Below are positions 44,001 through 48,777 of a stretch of 64,000 bases of DNA, one piece after another; the stretch's first letter is position 1, and each line of letters begins with the position of its first letter. The translations under genes were made by a program, and so were the position numbers. This DNA comes from Gordionus sp. m RMFG-2023. Lineage: Eukaryota > Nematomorpha > Gordioida > Chordodea > Parachordodidae. Below the pieces are notes generated by a model. It was not told the DNA's origin. It saw only the letters and a program-made list of their open reading frames with translations, and ran no database searches. The stretch covers positions 23,475,366-23,539,365 of the forward strand of contig NC_088777.1 of NCBI RefSeq assembly GCF_954871325.1. The letters are read 5' to 3'.

Positions 44001-44408
44001 GGATAACATTATGTAAGTTGAGTTCTGATTCTAAGAACCTAGAGGTTTTTTTTTAAAGATATTGTAAAACATTAATATTACTTTTCTGGGGTATCATTAA
44101 ATTTTATACGTAATTCTTGATTTTTATATATTCTTTTTTCAAATAATAATATTAGTCTTTTCAAGGCATTTTCATCAAATACATCGATTTCTACATCGTC
44201 AGAATTTTCTAGATATTTAGCTATTTCTTCAGGTTTAATATTATTTAAATCTTTTTGGGAATCAAATTTCATATTTTTATCACTTTTGACGGTTGAAAGA
44301 TCTTTAAAAATCCTTTTTATTCCTTTATCAGGCTTTTAAAATATATTGATAGATGATAATCATGTAAAATATATATACATTAAATGCTACTATTTCAGAC
44401 ACATCCAT
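9581..44408 (-). CDS. CTNNBL1: CTNNBL1 orthologue (beta-catenin-like protein 1)
   Basis: Host gene for the nuclear armadillo-repeat protein that in other eukaryotes associates with the CDC5L/Prp19 spliceosome complex. Exons on the minus strand: 44408-44379, 44332-44082, 44038-43783, 43744-43651, 26228-26134, 26090-26018, 25975-25917, 25870-25722, 11085-10761, 10718-10638, 9908-9698, and a last exon beginning at 9669 or 9651. All junctions use GT-AG, keep the reading frame and show no stop. The protein is about 565-570 residues, close to the 563 of the human protein. Landmarks that match the family are MDVSEIVAFNPDKGIKR at the N terminus, EKRIYKNQELRIKF, LSHENSDISIAILSLLQE, EGEGLQLMNLMLREKK, ILGLRTIFPIFMK and EEEFYLKRLENGL. 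Two introns hold 17.4 and 14.6 kb of transposons. The exact last exon is uncertain. Confidence 0.93.
9943..10582. mobile_element. Small non-autonomous hAT-like element in a CTNNBL1 intron
   Basis: The left end is TAGTGCTGTAAACGTTACG and the right end, in reverse, is TAGTGCAATAATTATAAC. Both are followed by subterminal repeats of the type GTAACGAGTAACG (9965-10015 and 10505-10555). The flanks CAAAATAT and ATTAATAT match at 5 of 8. No coding is present. It accounts for nearly all of the otherwise short intron between CTNNBL1 exons 10 and 11. The outer boundaries are tentative. Confidence 0.55.
11110..12150. other. Intronic AT-rich DNA with hAT-like GGCC block
   Basis: No gene. At 11155-11250 a GGCTGGGATTTT/GCCTGGCC block resembles degraded hAT terminal repeats seen elsewhere in the window. 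The rest shows no recognisable structure. Confidence 0.3.
12150..12355 (+). mobile_element. Divergent Helitron-like 3' terminal copy
   Basis: Similar in order and spacing to the right half of 17844-18493: a block with AATAAATTACAAATACAA, then GTGCATATAAAG, then a terminal GACCCCGTTATTC...GACTATCGCTAA followed by T. The terminal hairpin is largely lost. It is judged a degenerate relative of the CTAG-ended elements described at 17844 and 54126. Confidence 0.4.
12356..14076. repeat. AT-rich intron; degenerate short tandem repeat at 13520-13980
   Basis: No gene. From about 13540 to 13975 the motif ACAAGAGATCGTTATCGTT recurs many times in decayed forms at roughly 17-20-bp spacing. It ends just before the purine tract and LTR at 14077, so it may be the non-coding 3' part of that retroelement. 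The remainder of the span shows nothing recognisable. Confidence 0.45.
14077..14433 (+). mobile_element. Solo or 3' LTR of an LTR retrotransposon, fossil
   Basis: A TG...CA-bounded block beginning TGTCGAATACG and ending ACTCCTAACA, with a polypurine tract (AAAGGAAGGGG) immediately upstream and an AATAAA near its 3' part. This is the layout of a 3' long terminal repeat. No matching left LTR or coding region was recognised within the window, so the internal part is either lost or non-coding. It is broken and old, and the family is uncertain (Ty3/gypsy is likely from the TGTCGA start). Confidence 0.5.
14434..15370. other. Intronic AT-rich DNA, nothing recognised
   Basis: No open reading frame of note and no repeat structure seen by eye on either strand. 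Confidence 0.3.
15375..15720 (-). pseudogene. Non-LTR reverse transcriptase fragment
   Basis: Minus-strand conceptual translation, in shifting frames, gives GGHPIAIGY, then FRRLLAKIIA, then MDFIKVDFKNAFNNKFREHF (about 15575-15515). The order PIA-G...RRL...KVDFKNAFN matches the fingers/palm part of a class of LINE reverse transcriptases. The YXDD box and the endonuclease are not visible. It has several frameshifts and stops and is only about 115 codons long, so it is a decayed fragment. Confidence 0.55.
15721..17843. other. Intronic AT-rich DNA with GGGCCTGGG block at 17190-17570
   Basis: No gene. The segment 17190-17570 carries repeated GGGCTTGGG/GGCCTGGGC words, like the degenerate hAT-type ends elsewhere in the window. 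The rest is featureless AT-rich sequence, with poly-A/T runs around 16600-16800. Confidence 0.3.
17844..18493. mobile_element. Inverted pair of Helitron-like 3' ends
   Basis: Plus-strand right end: hairpin CCCGTCCGTGATGGG, then CTATCAGTTAG followed by T (18474-18493). Reverse complement of the left end: hairpin CCCGTCATTCTTGACGGG, then CTATCAGCTAG followed by T (ends at 17845). A short GC hairpin about 10 bp from a CTRR end next to T is the known 3' signature of Helitrons. The two ends face outward and the internal sequence is an imperfect palindrome about 18060, so the unit looks like two 3' parts joined head to head. No coding is present. Confidence 0.55.
18505..20758 (-). mobile_element. 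Long-TIR DNA transposon, copy C
   Basis: Terminal inverted repeats of about 490-505 bp (18505-19010 and 20270-20758) begin GTTGTATTCCATATTAAATC. The flanking 4 bp are ATAT on both sides (18501-18504 and 20759-20762). The interior carries a minus-strand transposase remnant (19838 to about 19480). It reads PFMIYYCEGDIIKHLS, then YFSDGAVTQYKNKK, then, after a frameshift, FFATAHGKTPCDSLGG, the same order as in the element at 35132. Only the central catalytic part survives, so it is defective. Its end sequence is homologous to the ends of the copies at 22348 and 35132. Confidence 0.82.
19480..19838 (-). pseudogene. Transposase core fragment of long-TIR element C
   Basis: The first 70 codons (19838-19629) end FYFSDGAVTQYKNKK. 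The following FFATAHGKTPCDSLGG is in another frame, so at least one frameshift separates the two blocks. By alignment with the copy at 37420-37977 this covers the second acidic catalytic block (SDG) and the HGK...CD.GG block. Neither the N-terminal zinc module nor the DYSENY block is present. Confidence 0.75.
20763..21158. other. Intronic AT-rich DNA, nothing recognised
   Basis: No coding and no clear repeats on either strand. Confidence 0.3.
21159..22080 (-). mobile_element. Truncated hAT element with G-tract end
   Basis: The left end, TAGTGGCGTATCAAGGATTT followed by a run of ten G, is of the TAGTGGCGNATC...GGGG type common in hAT termini. On the minus strand, 22017-21766 and onward to about 21670 encode a transposase tail: LFYIFACLPIKTCTNERTF, then, in shifted frame, GLALLNIHRDLVPTTNEIL. 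That is the DUF4371-type hAT dimerisation region. No right end was found; it probably lay where the copy at 22348 now begins or has been lost. Defective. Confidence 0.6.
22081..22343. other. Intronic AT-rich DNA
   Basis: No recognisable element. It may belong to the truncated hAT to its left, because its minus-strand translation continues with short open stretches, but no motif can be named. Confidence 0.25.
22348..25022 (+). mobile_element. Long-TIR DNA transposon, copy A, 4-bp TSD CACA
   Basis: Terminal inverted repeats of about 615 bp begin GGGTAATTCCATACCAAATC and are almost identical at the two ends. The flanks are CACA at 22344-22347 and CACA at 25023-25026, a 4-bp target duplication. 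Between the repeats lies the 5' half of a transposase gene on the plus strand (about 23199-24358) that runs straight into the right repeat, so the catalytic half has been deleted. The high identity of the two arms suggests a rather young copy. A 4-bp duplication with long terminal repeats would fit Sola-type superfamilies, but I cannot confirm the family. Confidence 0.85.
23199..24358 (+). pseudogene. N-terminal half of long-TIR transposase (copy A)
   Basis: Collinear pieces in shifting frames: 23199-23435 (putative zinc module: CANPF...H...KKNLRKVTTWM...CDKCRKR), 23594-23800 (helix-turn-helix-like NKIKTEFNATYHMAYNSK), 23892-24080 (RLVLNNLKELYSHFK, then GASGTHSVCVCSIHQNIN) and 24080-24358 (CNPPLPTCYFGDCSECPG, then FKQWVSVDRTTLETI). 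The same order occurs in the copy at 36368-38795. Several frameshifts and stops separate the pieces, and nothing after the VDRTTL block exists. The cysteine spacing suggests at least two metal-binding modules (inference). Confidence 0.75.
25060..25540. repeat. Interspersed repeat, uninterrupted paralogue of 6425-8475
   Basis: Matches 6425-6512 joined to 8076-8475, and so shows the pre-insertion state of the hAT target site there (TATATTATAAGTTAATCAAA). The minus-strand read of 25127-25066 looks like a tRNA 3' half (GTCTAGCAATCCGAG... then GGGTTAGAACC). It is not a tRNA gene, because no acceptor stem pairs. Confidence 0.6.
25722..26228 (-). CDS. CTNNBL1: CTNNBL1 exons 5-8 (central armadillo region)
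   Basis: Four exons separated by introns of 43, 42 and 46 bp. Exon 5 (26228-26134) encodes IIENLSEIYPNICKEG and LLLWLIKRLK. Exon 6 (26090-26018) encodes LKLPFDSNKLYTSEILAI. Exon 7 (25975-25917) encodes NLGGIDVLLRQLA. Exon 8 (25870-25722) encodes IYKKHDPETSEEYEF, LFNLFDCLSLCLL and EGEGLQLMNLMLR. Each block aligns in order with the human protein (AIVENMAEFRPEMC, MPFDANKLYCSEVLAI, LDGIDVLLQQLS, HNPSTAEEQ, KGEGLQLMNLMLREKK). All phases are compatible (1, 0, 1, 0, 2). The cluster stands alone between the two giant introns. Confidence 0.92.
26412..26492. mobile_element. Half copy of the TAGTGTTGTTAAACGG MITE
   Basis: The right half only: ATATTGAGTTAGCCG, then AATCGGCTCAAAACAAGCCG, then TTTAACAACACTA, as in the complete copies at 30062, 33386 and 38331. 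The left half is missing, so no target duplication can be checked. Confidence 0.75.
26560..26760 (+). pseudogene. hAT (DUF4371-type) transposase fragment
   Basis: About 40 codons of plus-strand translation around 26655-26725 read LSEKRWQCKMESLKANRYQM, resembling the conserved TRW...ES.KA block of DUF4371-type hAT transposases. It is flanked by stops and no ends are recognisable. A minor remnant. Confidence 0.4.
26761..28918. other. Intronic AT-rich DNA, mostly unrecognised
   Basis: No gene. A C-run block (28255-28266) and a GGGCGGGC-containing block (28600-28760) resemble transposon terminal debris. The latter shares 28674-28705 with 3632-3662. From 28919 to 29180 there are GGCCC/CCCGG words of the degenerate hAT-end type. 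Confidence 0.3.
29183..29468 (+). mobile_element. Short LINE-derived (SINE-like) element with TSD
   Basis: About 190 bp matching the 5' end of the LINE at 30604 (from AATCCTACCTTCAG to TTGTAAAAACCT.GCTACAAA), joined directly to about 70 bp matching that LINE's 3' end (GGAAAACTGG... ACCTGGAAATCGCCAT). The flanks AATCCATAT (29174-29182) and AATCCATAT (29469-29477) form a perfect 9-bp duplication, so the short form was inserted as a unit. It has no coding capacity and was presumably mobilised by the parent LINE. Confidence 0.75.
30062..30266. mobile_element. MITE copy 1 (hAT-type, TAGTGTTGTTAAACGG family)
   Basis: Ends CAGTGTTGTTAAACGACTC and GCACCGTTTAACAACACTA. The flanks TCATCAAT (30054-30061) and GCATCAAC (30267-30274) match at 6 of 8. 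It splits the leader of the outer hAT transposase just before the BED finger. It is strongly foldback: each arm carries CGGCTC-TTTT-GAGCCG palindromes and an ATATTGAGTTAGCCG block. No coding. Confidence 0.85.
32410..32817 (+). pseudogene. LINE reverse transcriptase palm fragment
   Basis: The longest open piece of the LINE, 135 codons, covering the palm and the start of the thumb of the reverse transcriptase. The signatures are VGLYQGSMLSPSLFTLVMDV (usual form QGSxLSPxLF), the active-site YADD box, and GLKMNASKTKVMI downstream. It is flanked on both sides by in-frame stops, so it is part of the defective ORF2 described for the element at 30604. Confidence 0.85.
33386..33608. mobile_element. 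MITE copy 2, perfect TSD, inside the LINE
   Basis: 223 bp, ends TAGTGTTGTTAAACGGCTC and GAGCCATTTAACAACACTA. Flanks GATGCACC (33378-33385) and GATGCACC (33609-33616) form a perfect 8-bp hAT-type duplication. It interrupts the C-terminal part of the LINE ORF2: the LINE sequence resumes exactly after the duplicate. No coding. Confidence 0.95.
33736..34560 (+). pseudogene. LINE 3' tail and hAT N-terminal/middle region
   Basis: To 33806 this is the LINE 3' end (ACCTGGAAATCGCCAT). From 33819 the outer hAT resumes: FTIVENPSFLNMIKTLAP, then LICTTSDCWSAYRQYS (the conserved T.D.WS block of hAT), then a middle region reading HTKQIQQVW..KNVALACKM and, at about 34480, HTLNIVATVDANRAMQFKQY in shifted frames. 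Stops and frameshifts are numerous. The T.D.WS aspartate block is present; the rest of the catalytic core is degraded. Confidence 0.65.
37420..37977 (+). pseudogene. Catalytic-core ORF of the long-TIR transposase
   Basis: 185 codons open without interruption. It holds, in order, FKQWITVDRTNLK (residues 11-23), a helical linker, LDYSENYSF (about 74), FHWNNVQVTIHPFVAYY (about 90-106), IYFSDGAASQYKNRKNF (about 129), and FFATAHGKNACDGIGGTVKR at the end. This is the best-preserved part in the window. The equivalent block is truncated in copy C and deleted in copy A. It looks like an RNase H-fold DDE/D core, which is inferred from the spacing of acidic motifs and not shown directly. Confidence 0.75.
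38331..38553. mobile_element. MITE copy 3, perfect TSD, inside long-TIR transposase
   Basis: 223 bp, ends TAGTGTTGTTAAACAGCTC and GAGCCGTTTAACAACACTA, flanked by GTTAGGAT (38323-38330) and GTTAGGAT (38554-38561). It separates the codons for DDKWWLG from YIIDKYDTNEE of the transposase, and the frame resumes after one duplicate. Same length as copy 2. Confidence 0.95.
39832..42045 (+). mobile_element. hAT element with GGATCG subterminal repeats, perfect TSD
   Basis: Begins CAGAGTTGTTAAAGGATCG; the right end, in reverse, is TAGGCTTGTTAATCGATCC. Flanks AGACTATT (39824-39831) and AGACTATT (42046-42053) are identical. GGATCG/CGATCC words recur in the outer 140 bp of both ends. The plus-strand transposase is partial: an N-terminal MYPFYIVEQKEFVKMVEEIL block (about 40250-40310) and the C-terminal third (41340-41822: ILASIIHPKFKLNWLF, then SLPSSTPVERLFSKAKHIL, then KILLLKANFNYN). 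The 1 kb between has no recognisable hAT sequence. Confidence 0.85.
41389..41822 (+). pseudogene. hAT transposase C-terminal third
   Basis: An open piece of 87 codons (41389-41652) with PKFKLNWLFINLPQN. After a single stop it continues in the same frame with NTSLPSSTPVERLFSKAKH and EKILLLKANFNYN, the hAT dimerisation domain, to a stop at 41822. Belongs to the hAT 39832-42045. Confidence 0.75.
42470..43170 (-). pseudogene. LINE reverse transcriptase fragment, antisense
   Basis: Minus-strand conceptual translation in shifting frames: WKEYFQELLNFNP (about 43110-43070), NEEIPQKWGQSYLVPIFKNK (about 42890-42830), QFCFMLGGSTTGKIYTFKQM (about 42730-42670), LHMIFLDLVKAFDRIPRK (about 42640-42585). This is the order of a LINE reverse transcriptase N-terminal half (usual forms EWK.S.lIPI.KnKGD, QfGF.pgrST.daif, AFDRvPR). 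It differs from the LINE at 30604, so it is a second family. No YXDD block remains. Lies in the CTNNBL1 17.4-kb intron. Confidence 0.7.
43651..44408 (-). CDS. CTNNBL1: CTNNBL1 exons 1-4 (N-terminal part)
   Basis: Exon 1 (44408-44379) is only 30 bp: MDVSEIVAFN, aligning with human MDVGELLSYQ. Exon 2 (44332-44082) starts PDKGIKRIFKD (human PNRGTKRPRDD), passes through an acidic stretch and ends with LFEKRIYKNQELRIKF and NDTPE. Exon 3 (44038-43783) begins KFLESELNLHNVIQQMHI, followed by the first armadillo repeats (LYYILVELNSINSIINLL, then SDISIAILSLLQEMTDL). Exon 4 (43744-43651) encodes IVQNMERLDESIKEESAG. The three introns are 46, 43 and 38 bp. The start is chosen because it reproduces the conserved N terminus. 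The human-type nuclear localisation and coiled acidic segment is shorter here. Confidence 0.92.
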
Positions 44409-44548
44409 TTTCTGGGTATGATAGTTTGATTTCCGTGCCTAAGATCGTATGGACACTTCATCGTAAAGTTTCGTCCAATTCTGTGATTGGTCCATTAAAG
44501 TGCGGGAAATACAAAAGTGTAAACATATTTTTAATTTTAATCATAATA
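44409..44548. promoter_or_regulatory. Divergent intergenic region, CTNNBL1 / FLYWCH gene
   Basis: Only 140 bp separate the CTNNBL1 ATG (minus strand, 44408) from the ATG of the FLYWCH gene (plus strand, 44549). A shared bidirectional promoter is therefore inferred. It contains CCAAT in reverse (GATTGG at 44485-44490), directly followed by short GC-containing words. No TATA assignment is attempted. Confidence 0.45.
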
Positions 44549-45207
44549 ATGGAAATTAAAACGGTGTCAAACAATATCAAACTTCTTCTTGAGAGAAGAA
44601 TTAATCCCACTATAATTCAAAGTTAGCAATCTAATTATATATAAATAATTTAGTTTTAATTTTAGAAAACAAAATTACTAATAAAAAATCCAAAAGAGGA
44701 CGTGATATTTTATGTTTTAATGATTTAGAATATACCATCCATAGAGTAATAAATGCCACATCGTATTACAGGTGTAGACAAAGGAGTTGCTTAGGACGGG
44801 GTATTTTACAATCAGGTAGGTTCACAGAGATGCAGGATCATACCATAGAACAGTGTAAATCACATATTGGTAAATATTTTTATAAATAAATCACTAAATC
44901 AATTTATTTTTAGGCAATATGTTTACTCCATGTCAACCCTTAGTAACACAGAACATGCAACCTGTTAATGCCATATCAAGTTTCACAAATTAAAATTTCT
45001 ATAATCAATATAATTTTAGGCAATATATGTGCCCCATCTCAACTCTCTGTAGCAAACTACTATAACTAGTTTCATCAATTATTTTATTTTTATAAACAGT
45101 TTATTTTAGGCAATATGTTTACTCCATGTCAACCCTTAGAATTTGCTGATAAAGCATCAGCTTATATTAAATTAATATATAATTCAAATTTATTTGATAA
45201 TATATAA
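44549..45207 (+). CDS. FLYWCH zinc-finger gene with tandem terminal exons
   Basis: Exon 1 (44549-44621) encodes MEIKTVSNNIKLLLERR. After a 44-bp GT-AG intron, exon 2 (44666-44869) carries a FLYWCH-type zinc finger: LCFNDLEYTIHRVINATSYY, then RCRQRSCLGRGI, then MQDHTIEQCKSHI (zinc ligands C-x5-C...H...C/H). Exon 2 ends in phase 1 (ATT G|GTAAAT). Three acceptors follow, each TTTTAG|GCAATAT, with short open exons ending in their own stops: 44914-44993 (NMFTPCQPLVTQN...), 45020-45069 (NICAPSQLSVANYYN) and 45110-45207 (NMFTPCQPLEFADKASAY...). These look like alternative 3' ends of one gene. FLYWCH fingers bind DNA or protein in animals; the function here is unknown. Only about 90-120 residues long. 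Confidence 0.65.
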
Positions 45208-45341
45208 TTTTTATTGTAAATAATTTATATTTGTTTTATACATGCTAAATAAATATTAGTTGTTTATATTTTTGTATTCGATTTATACATTTGAAATAAT
45301 TAACATATGTCATATACATTATAAATTTGAATAATAAAATA

Positions 45342-46250
45342 AGCTTCTTAATTTGCTGTAAAAATTGTATCCTAGGTTGTTCTTTTGATATTGTATAAGA
45401 GCTAAGATAAATTGTTACCATTTGAAATCTGCTAAATATTCTATATTTGAATAATAATATATATTAAATTTTACCATTTTAAACCTATTAATCTTCTTAA
45501 TTTGCTATAGAAATTATATCCTAGGTTGTTCTTTTGATATTGTGTAAGAGCTAAGATAAATTGTTACCATTTGAAATCTGCTAAATATTCTATATTTGAA
45601 TAATAATATATATTAAATTTTACCATTTTAAACCTATTAATCTTCTTAATTTGCTGTAGAAATTATATCCTAGGTTGTTCTTTTGATATTGTGTAAGAGC
45701 TAAGATAAATTGTTACCATTTGAAATCTACTAAATATTCTATATTTGAATAATAATATATATTAAATTTTACCATTTTAAACCTATTAATCTTCTTAATT
45801 TGTTATAGAAATTATATCCTAGGTTGTTCTTTTCATATTGTGTAAGAGCTAGTTACCATTTGAAATCTGCTAAATATTCTATATTTGAATAATAATATAT
45901 ATTAAATTTTACCATTTTAAACCTATTAATCTTCTTTATTTGCTATAGAAATTATATCCTAGGTTGTATTGTTACCATTTGAAACCTGCTAAATATTCTA
46001 TATTTGAATAATAATATATATTAAATTTTACCATTTTAAACCTATTAATCTTCTTAATTATAAATTATATCCTAGGTTGTATTGTTACCATTTGAAACCT
46101 GCTAAATATTCTATATTTGAATAATAATATATATTAAATTTTACCATTTTAAACCTATTAATCTTCTTAATTTGCTGTAGCAATTATATTTTGCCATTTG
46201 AAACCTGCTAAATATTCTATATTTGAATAATATATATTAAATTTTACCAT
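45342..46250. repeat. Tandem repeat, about 150-bp unit, seven copies
   Basis: The unit starts at about 45343, 45493, 45643, 45792, 45931, 46051 and 46163. Each begins CTTCTTAATTTGCTRTAGAA, includes ATATCCTAGGTTGTTC and ends with TTTTACCATTTTAAACCTAT. The first units are about 150 bp; later units lose internal segments, giving 140, 119 and 112 bp. No coding potential. It lies just downstream of the FLYWCH gene. Confidence 0.9.
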
Positions 46251-46796
46251 TCCAAAAGAAATATTAACATTCCAAAAGAATTATTAACATTTAACGTAAG
46301 ATTATGGTAAAAAATTAAATTTTACCATTTCAAAATTATTAATCTCCATTTTGAACGAATTGGACGAGTTGGACGAAAAATACGATGAAGTGTCTTACGA
46401 TCAAAGGCACCCCTGCCGATAGTTTATTTAGAACGGTGTAACTAAACTAAGAATGGACGTAAACTGAGAATTGACAGGTAAAATTTATTTTTATTTTATA
46501 GCCTATCAAATTTATTTTAAAAAGATAAAATGTTTTTATTATGTAAATCAAATTTATCCATAATTAATTTTATCTAAATAAATAAAATAGTAAATAGATA
46601 AAATTGTACTTTATAAATTTAAAATATGTATAGAACAGATATGTTACATAGAAAATATAACAACCATAATAAATTTTAAAAATCATAAATATATTCCGTT
46701 AGATGGCGATTAAAAATTAAGTTTTTAATTAAAAAAAAATATGAATTATAGGAGCATAATTCTTTACTTTGGATTAATTTATTTGGTACAAGTTAT
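46251..46796. other. AT-rich intergenic DNA
   Basis: No gene recognised. A short GC-richer patch at 46350-46470 contains GAACGAATTGGACGAGTTGG and may be a remnant of something coding, but no domain can be named. Confidence 0.3.
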
Positions 46797-47290
46797 ATAA
46801 ACATAAAATGAAAAAAAATTTAAGTTTCCGTCATTATTTTTTGAGTTATGATGTCAATTCTCAGTTTAGTCAATTAGATTTTTGGAATTTTAAAAATATT
46901 TTATTTTTTTGACTCATTTTGTTATAAACTTACTTATATAAACATAAAATGAAAAAAATTTTAAGTTTCCATCATTATTTTTTGAGTTATGATGTCAATT
47001 CTCACTTCTCAGTTTAGTCAAAAATCTTTAGATTTTTGGAATTTTAAAAATATTTTATTTATTGACTCATTTTGTGTAAACTTACTCATATAAACATAAA
47101 ATGAAAAAAAAATTTTAATTTCCGTCTTATTTTTTGAGTTATGATGTCAATTAGTTTAGTCAAAAATTTTAGATTTTTGGGATTTTAAAAATATTTTATT
47201 TTTTTGACTCATTTTGTTTAAATTTACTCATATAAACATAAAATGAAAAAAATTTTAAATTTCCGTCATTATTTTTTGAGTTATGACATG
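46797..47290. repeat. Tandem repeat, about 140-150-bp unit, four copies
   Basis: Units start at about 46797, 46938, 47091 and 47232 with AAACATAAAATGAAAAAA, followed by TTTGAGTTATGATGTCAATT and GATTTTTGGAATTTTAAAAA. The fourth copy is partial. Unrelated in sequence to the array at 45342. No coding. Confidence 0.88.
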
Positions 47291-48224
47291 AATTATAAAA
47301 CTAGTTTACTTCAATTAAAATTTAGGGGCCCTTAAAAGTCCGTTGGTTGGTCTTAAAAAATACAGTTGGGTATTCATTAGTCTTAAAATAGACCGTTGGA
47401 TATTTATGTCTTAAAAAAGATGTTTGTTATAAATGTTAAATAAAGATTTGATAGTAAATAACAATACATTCTTTAAACCAATTAGAAAAAGCAATATTCC
47501 TCAAATCTTATTAAATATAATTTTATAAAGAAAAATTAAGATAAATGGAAACTCATTATAAAGTTTCATAAGAAGATAAGAAGGTTCTTTCTTGCACATA
47601 ATTAAACTTACATATTTGTAAAAGCCAGGAGGATAGATAATTGTTAAAAATATATAAATTATTTTTTATAAATATAGGGAGAATTATCTATATTATAATT
47701 TTCCGATGTCCTTATTACGTCATCGTGAGGTCATGTCATCGCTACGTCATGTCATCGGTAGGTATTTATTTTTATTATTTTTATTTGTTGATTTTATTTA
47801 TTTATTTTATACAAACAGATGATCCTACCAACAGTCTTAATTTATTTTTAAATAGATTATATTTTTTATTATTTTTTGCGTATTACTTTTAGCGATTTAG
47901 AACAGGAACCATATTCGTTAATAACATTTTATCACATTTGATTTTGCAAAAATGGATAGATATTTATAAATAATACTGCTTGGACGATGGTTCAACAAGT
48001 TAATCATTTTCCTTGAATTCCTGAAATCGGAGTGCCAGTTATTTTAAAAAATTCTCTAAATAAGGGCACTCTAGGATTTTCATGTGAAACAGGCTGAAGG
48101 CTATGGATCATACAAGTATATTGTAAATCTTAAAATGGGAATATCTTTTAAAATAACTGATTTCATAAGTTAAATATTAGAAGAAGTAAGATTATTAAAT
48201 TAAGCTAAATTCTAAAAAGAAAAG
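47291..48224. other. AT-rich intergenic DNA with TACGTCAT-like cluster
   Basis: No convincing gene. At 47714-47762 the words TTACGTCATCG, GGTCATGTCATCG and CTACGTCATGTCATCGG are clustered and resemble CRE-type sites or a decayed short repeat. At 47330-47420 a loosely repeated CCGTTGG...GTCTTAAAA word occurs. An 83-codon open frame at 47641 is low-complexity and hydrophobic and is not accepted as a gene. Confidence 0.3.
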
Positions 48225-48777
48225 ATATATACTCTTTTAACACTTACATATCACTTACACTTTTCACTCTATACTCTTCATTATAATATCACAAAAGGCA
48301 ACTAATCCTTATAATTGCCTTATTCACTTATATCTGTTTGTTTTCTGAAGTTTAAATAATTAAATAAGAATATTAAATTAAGTTAATTATACTAAATGTT
48401 TTACCTACTTTATAAATTAAGAATAAGAATCTTTAATTATGTTAAAGCGTTGTGTAAATTTAATCAAGAAAGTGTTAATTAAAAATAGGAAATTTGAATG
48501 CAAGTTGATCTTATGGGGTTCAAAAACATTATGACCAATGTAAACTGGGTTACTCTTTAACACTTACTTTCACTAAGTATCACTAAATATCACAAAATTT
48601 CAAGCAACTACTTCATATAAATTGCCTTATTCAATCACATTTCCCTGTTTTGAAAATTTTAAATATTTGAATAAGTCTATTAAATTATGTTAAATTAAAC
48701 TGAATATGTGGTTCAAAAAACATTATGACCAATGTAAACTGGGTTACTCTTTAACACTTACTTTCACTAAGTATCAC
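48225..48777. repeat. Tandem repeat, about 195-bp unit; third copy split by a hAT
   Basis: A diverged copy (48225-48420), a complete copy (48516-48712) and a copy beginning 48713 that continues at 51522-51660 after the hAT. Shared words are GGGTTACTCTTTAACACTTA, TATCACAAAATTTCAAGCAA and ATTGCCTTATTCAATCACAT. No coding. Confidence 0.85.

Noticed and set aside
45342-47290. Direct-repeat arrays considered as CRISPR
   Set aside because: The units are long contiguous tandem repeats without unique spacers and the DNA is eukaryotic; there are no cas genes.
47641-47892. 83-codon hydrophobic open frame
   Set aside because: Low-complexity F/Y/I/L composition, no homology recognised, no supporting structure.
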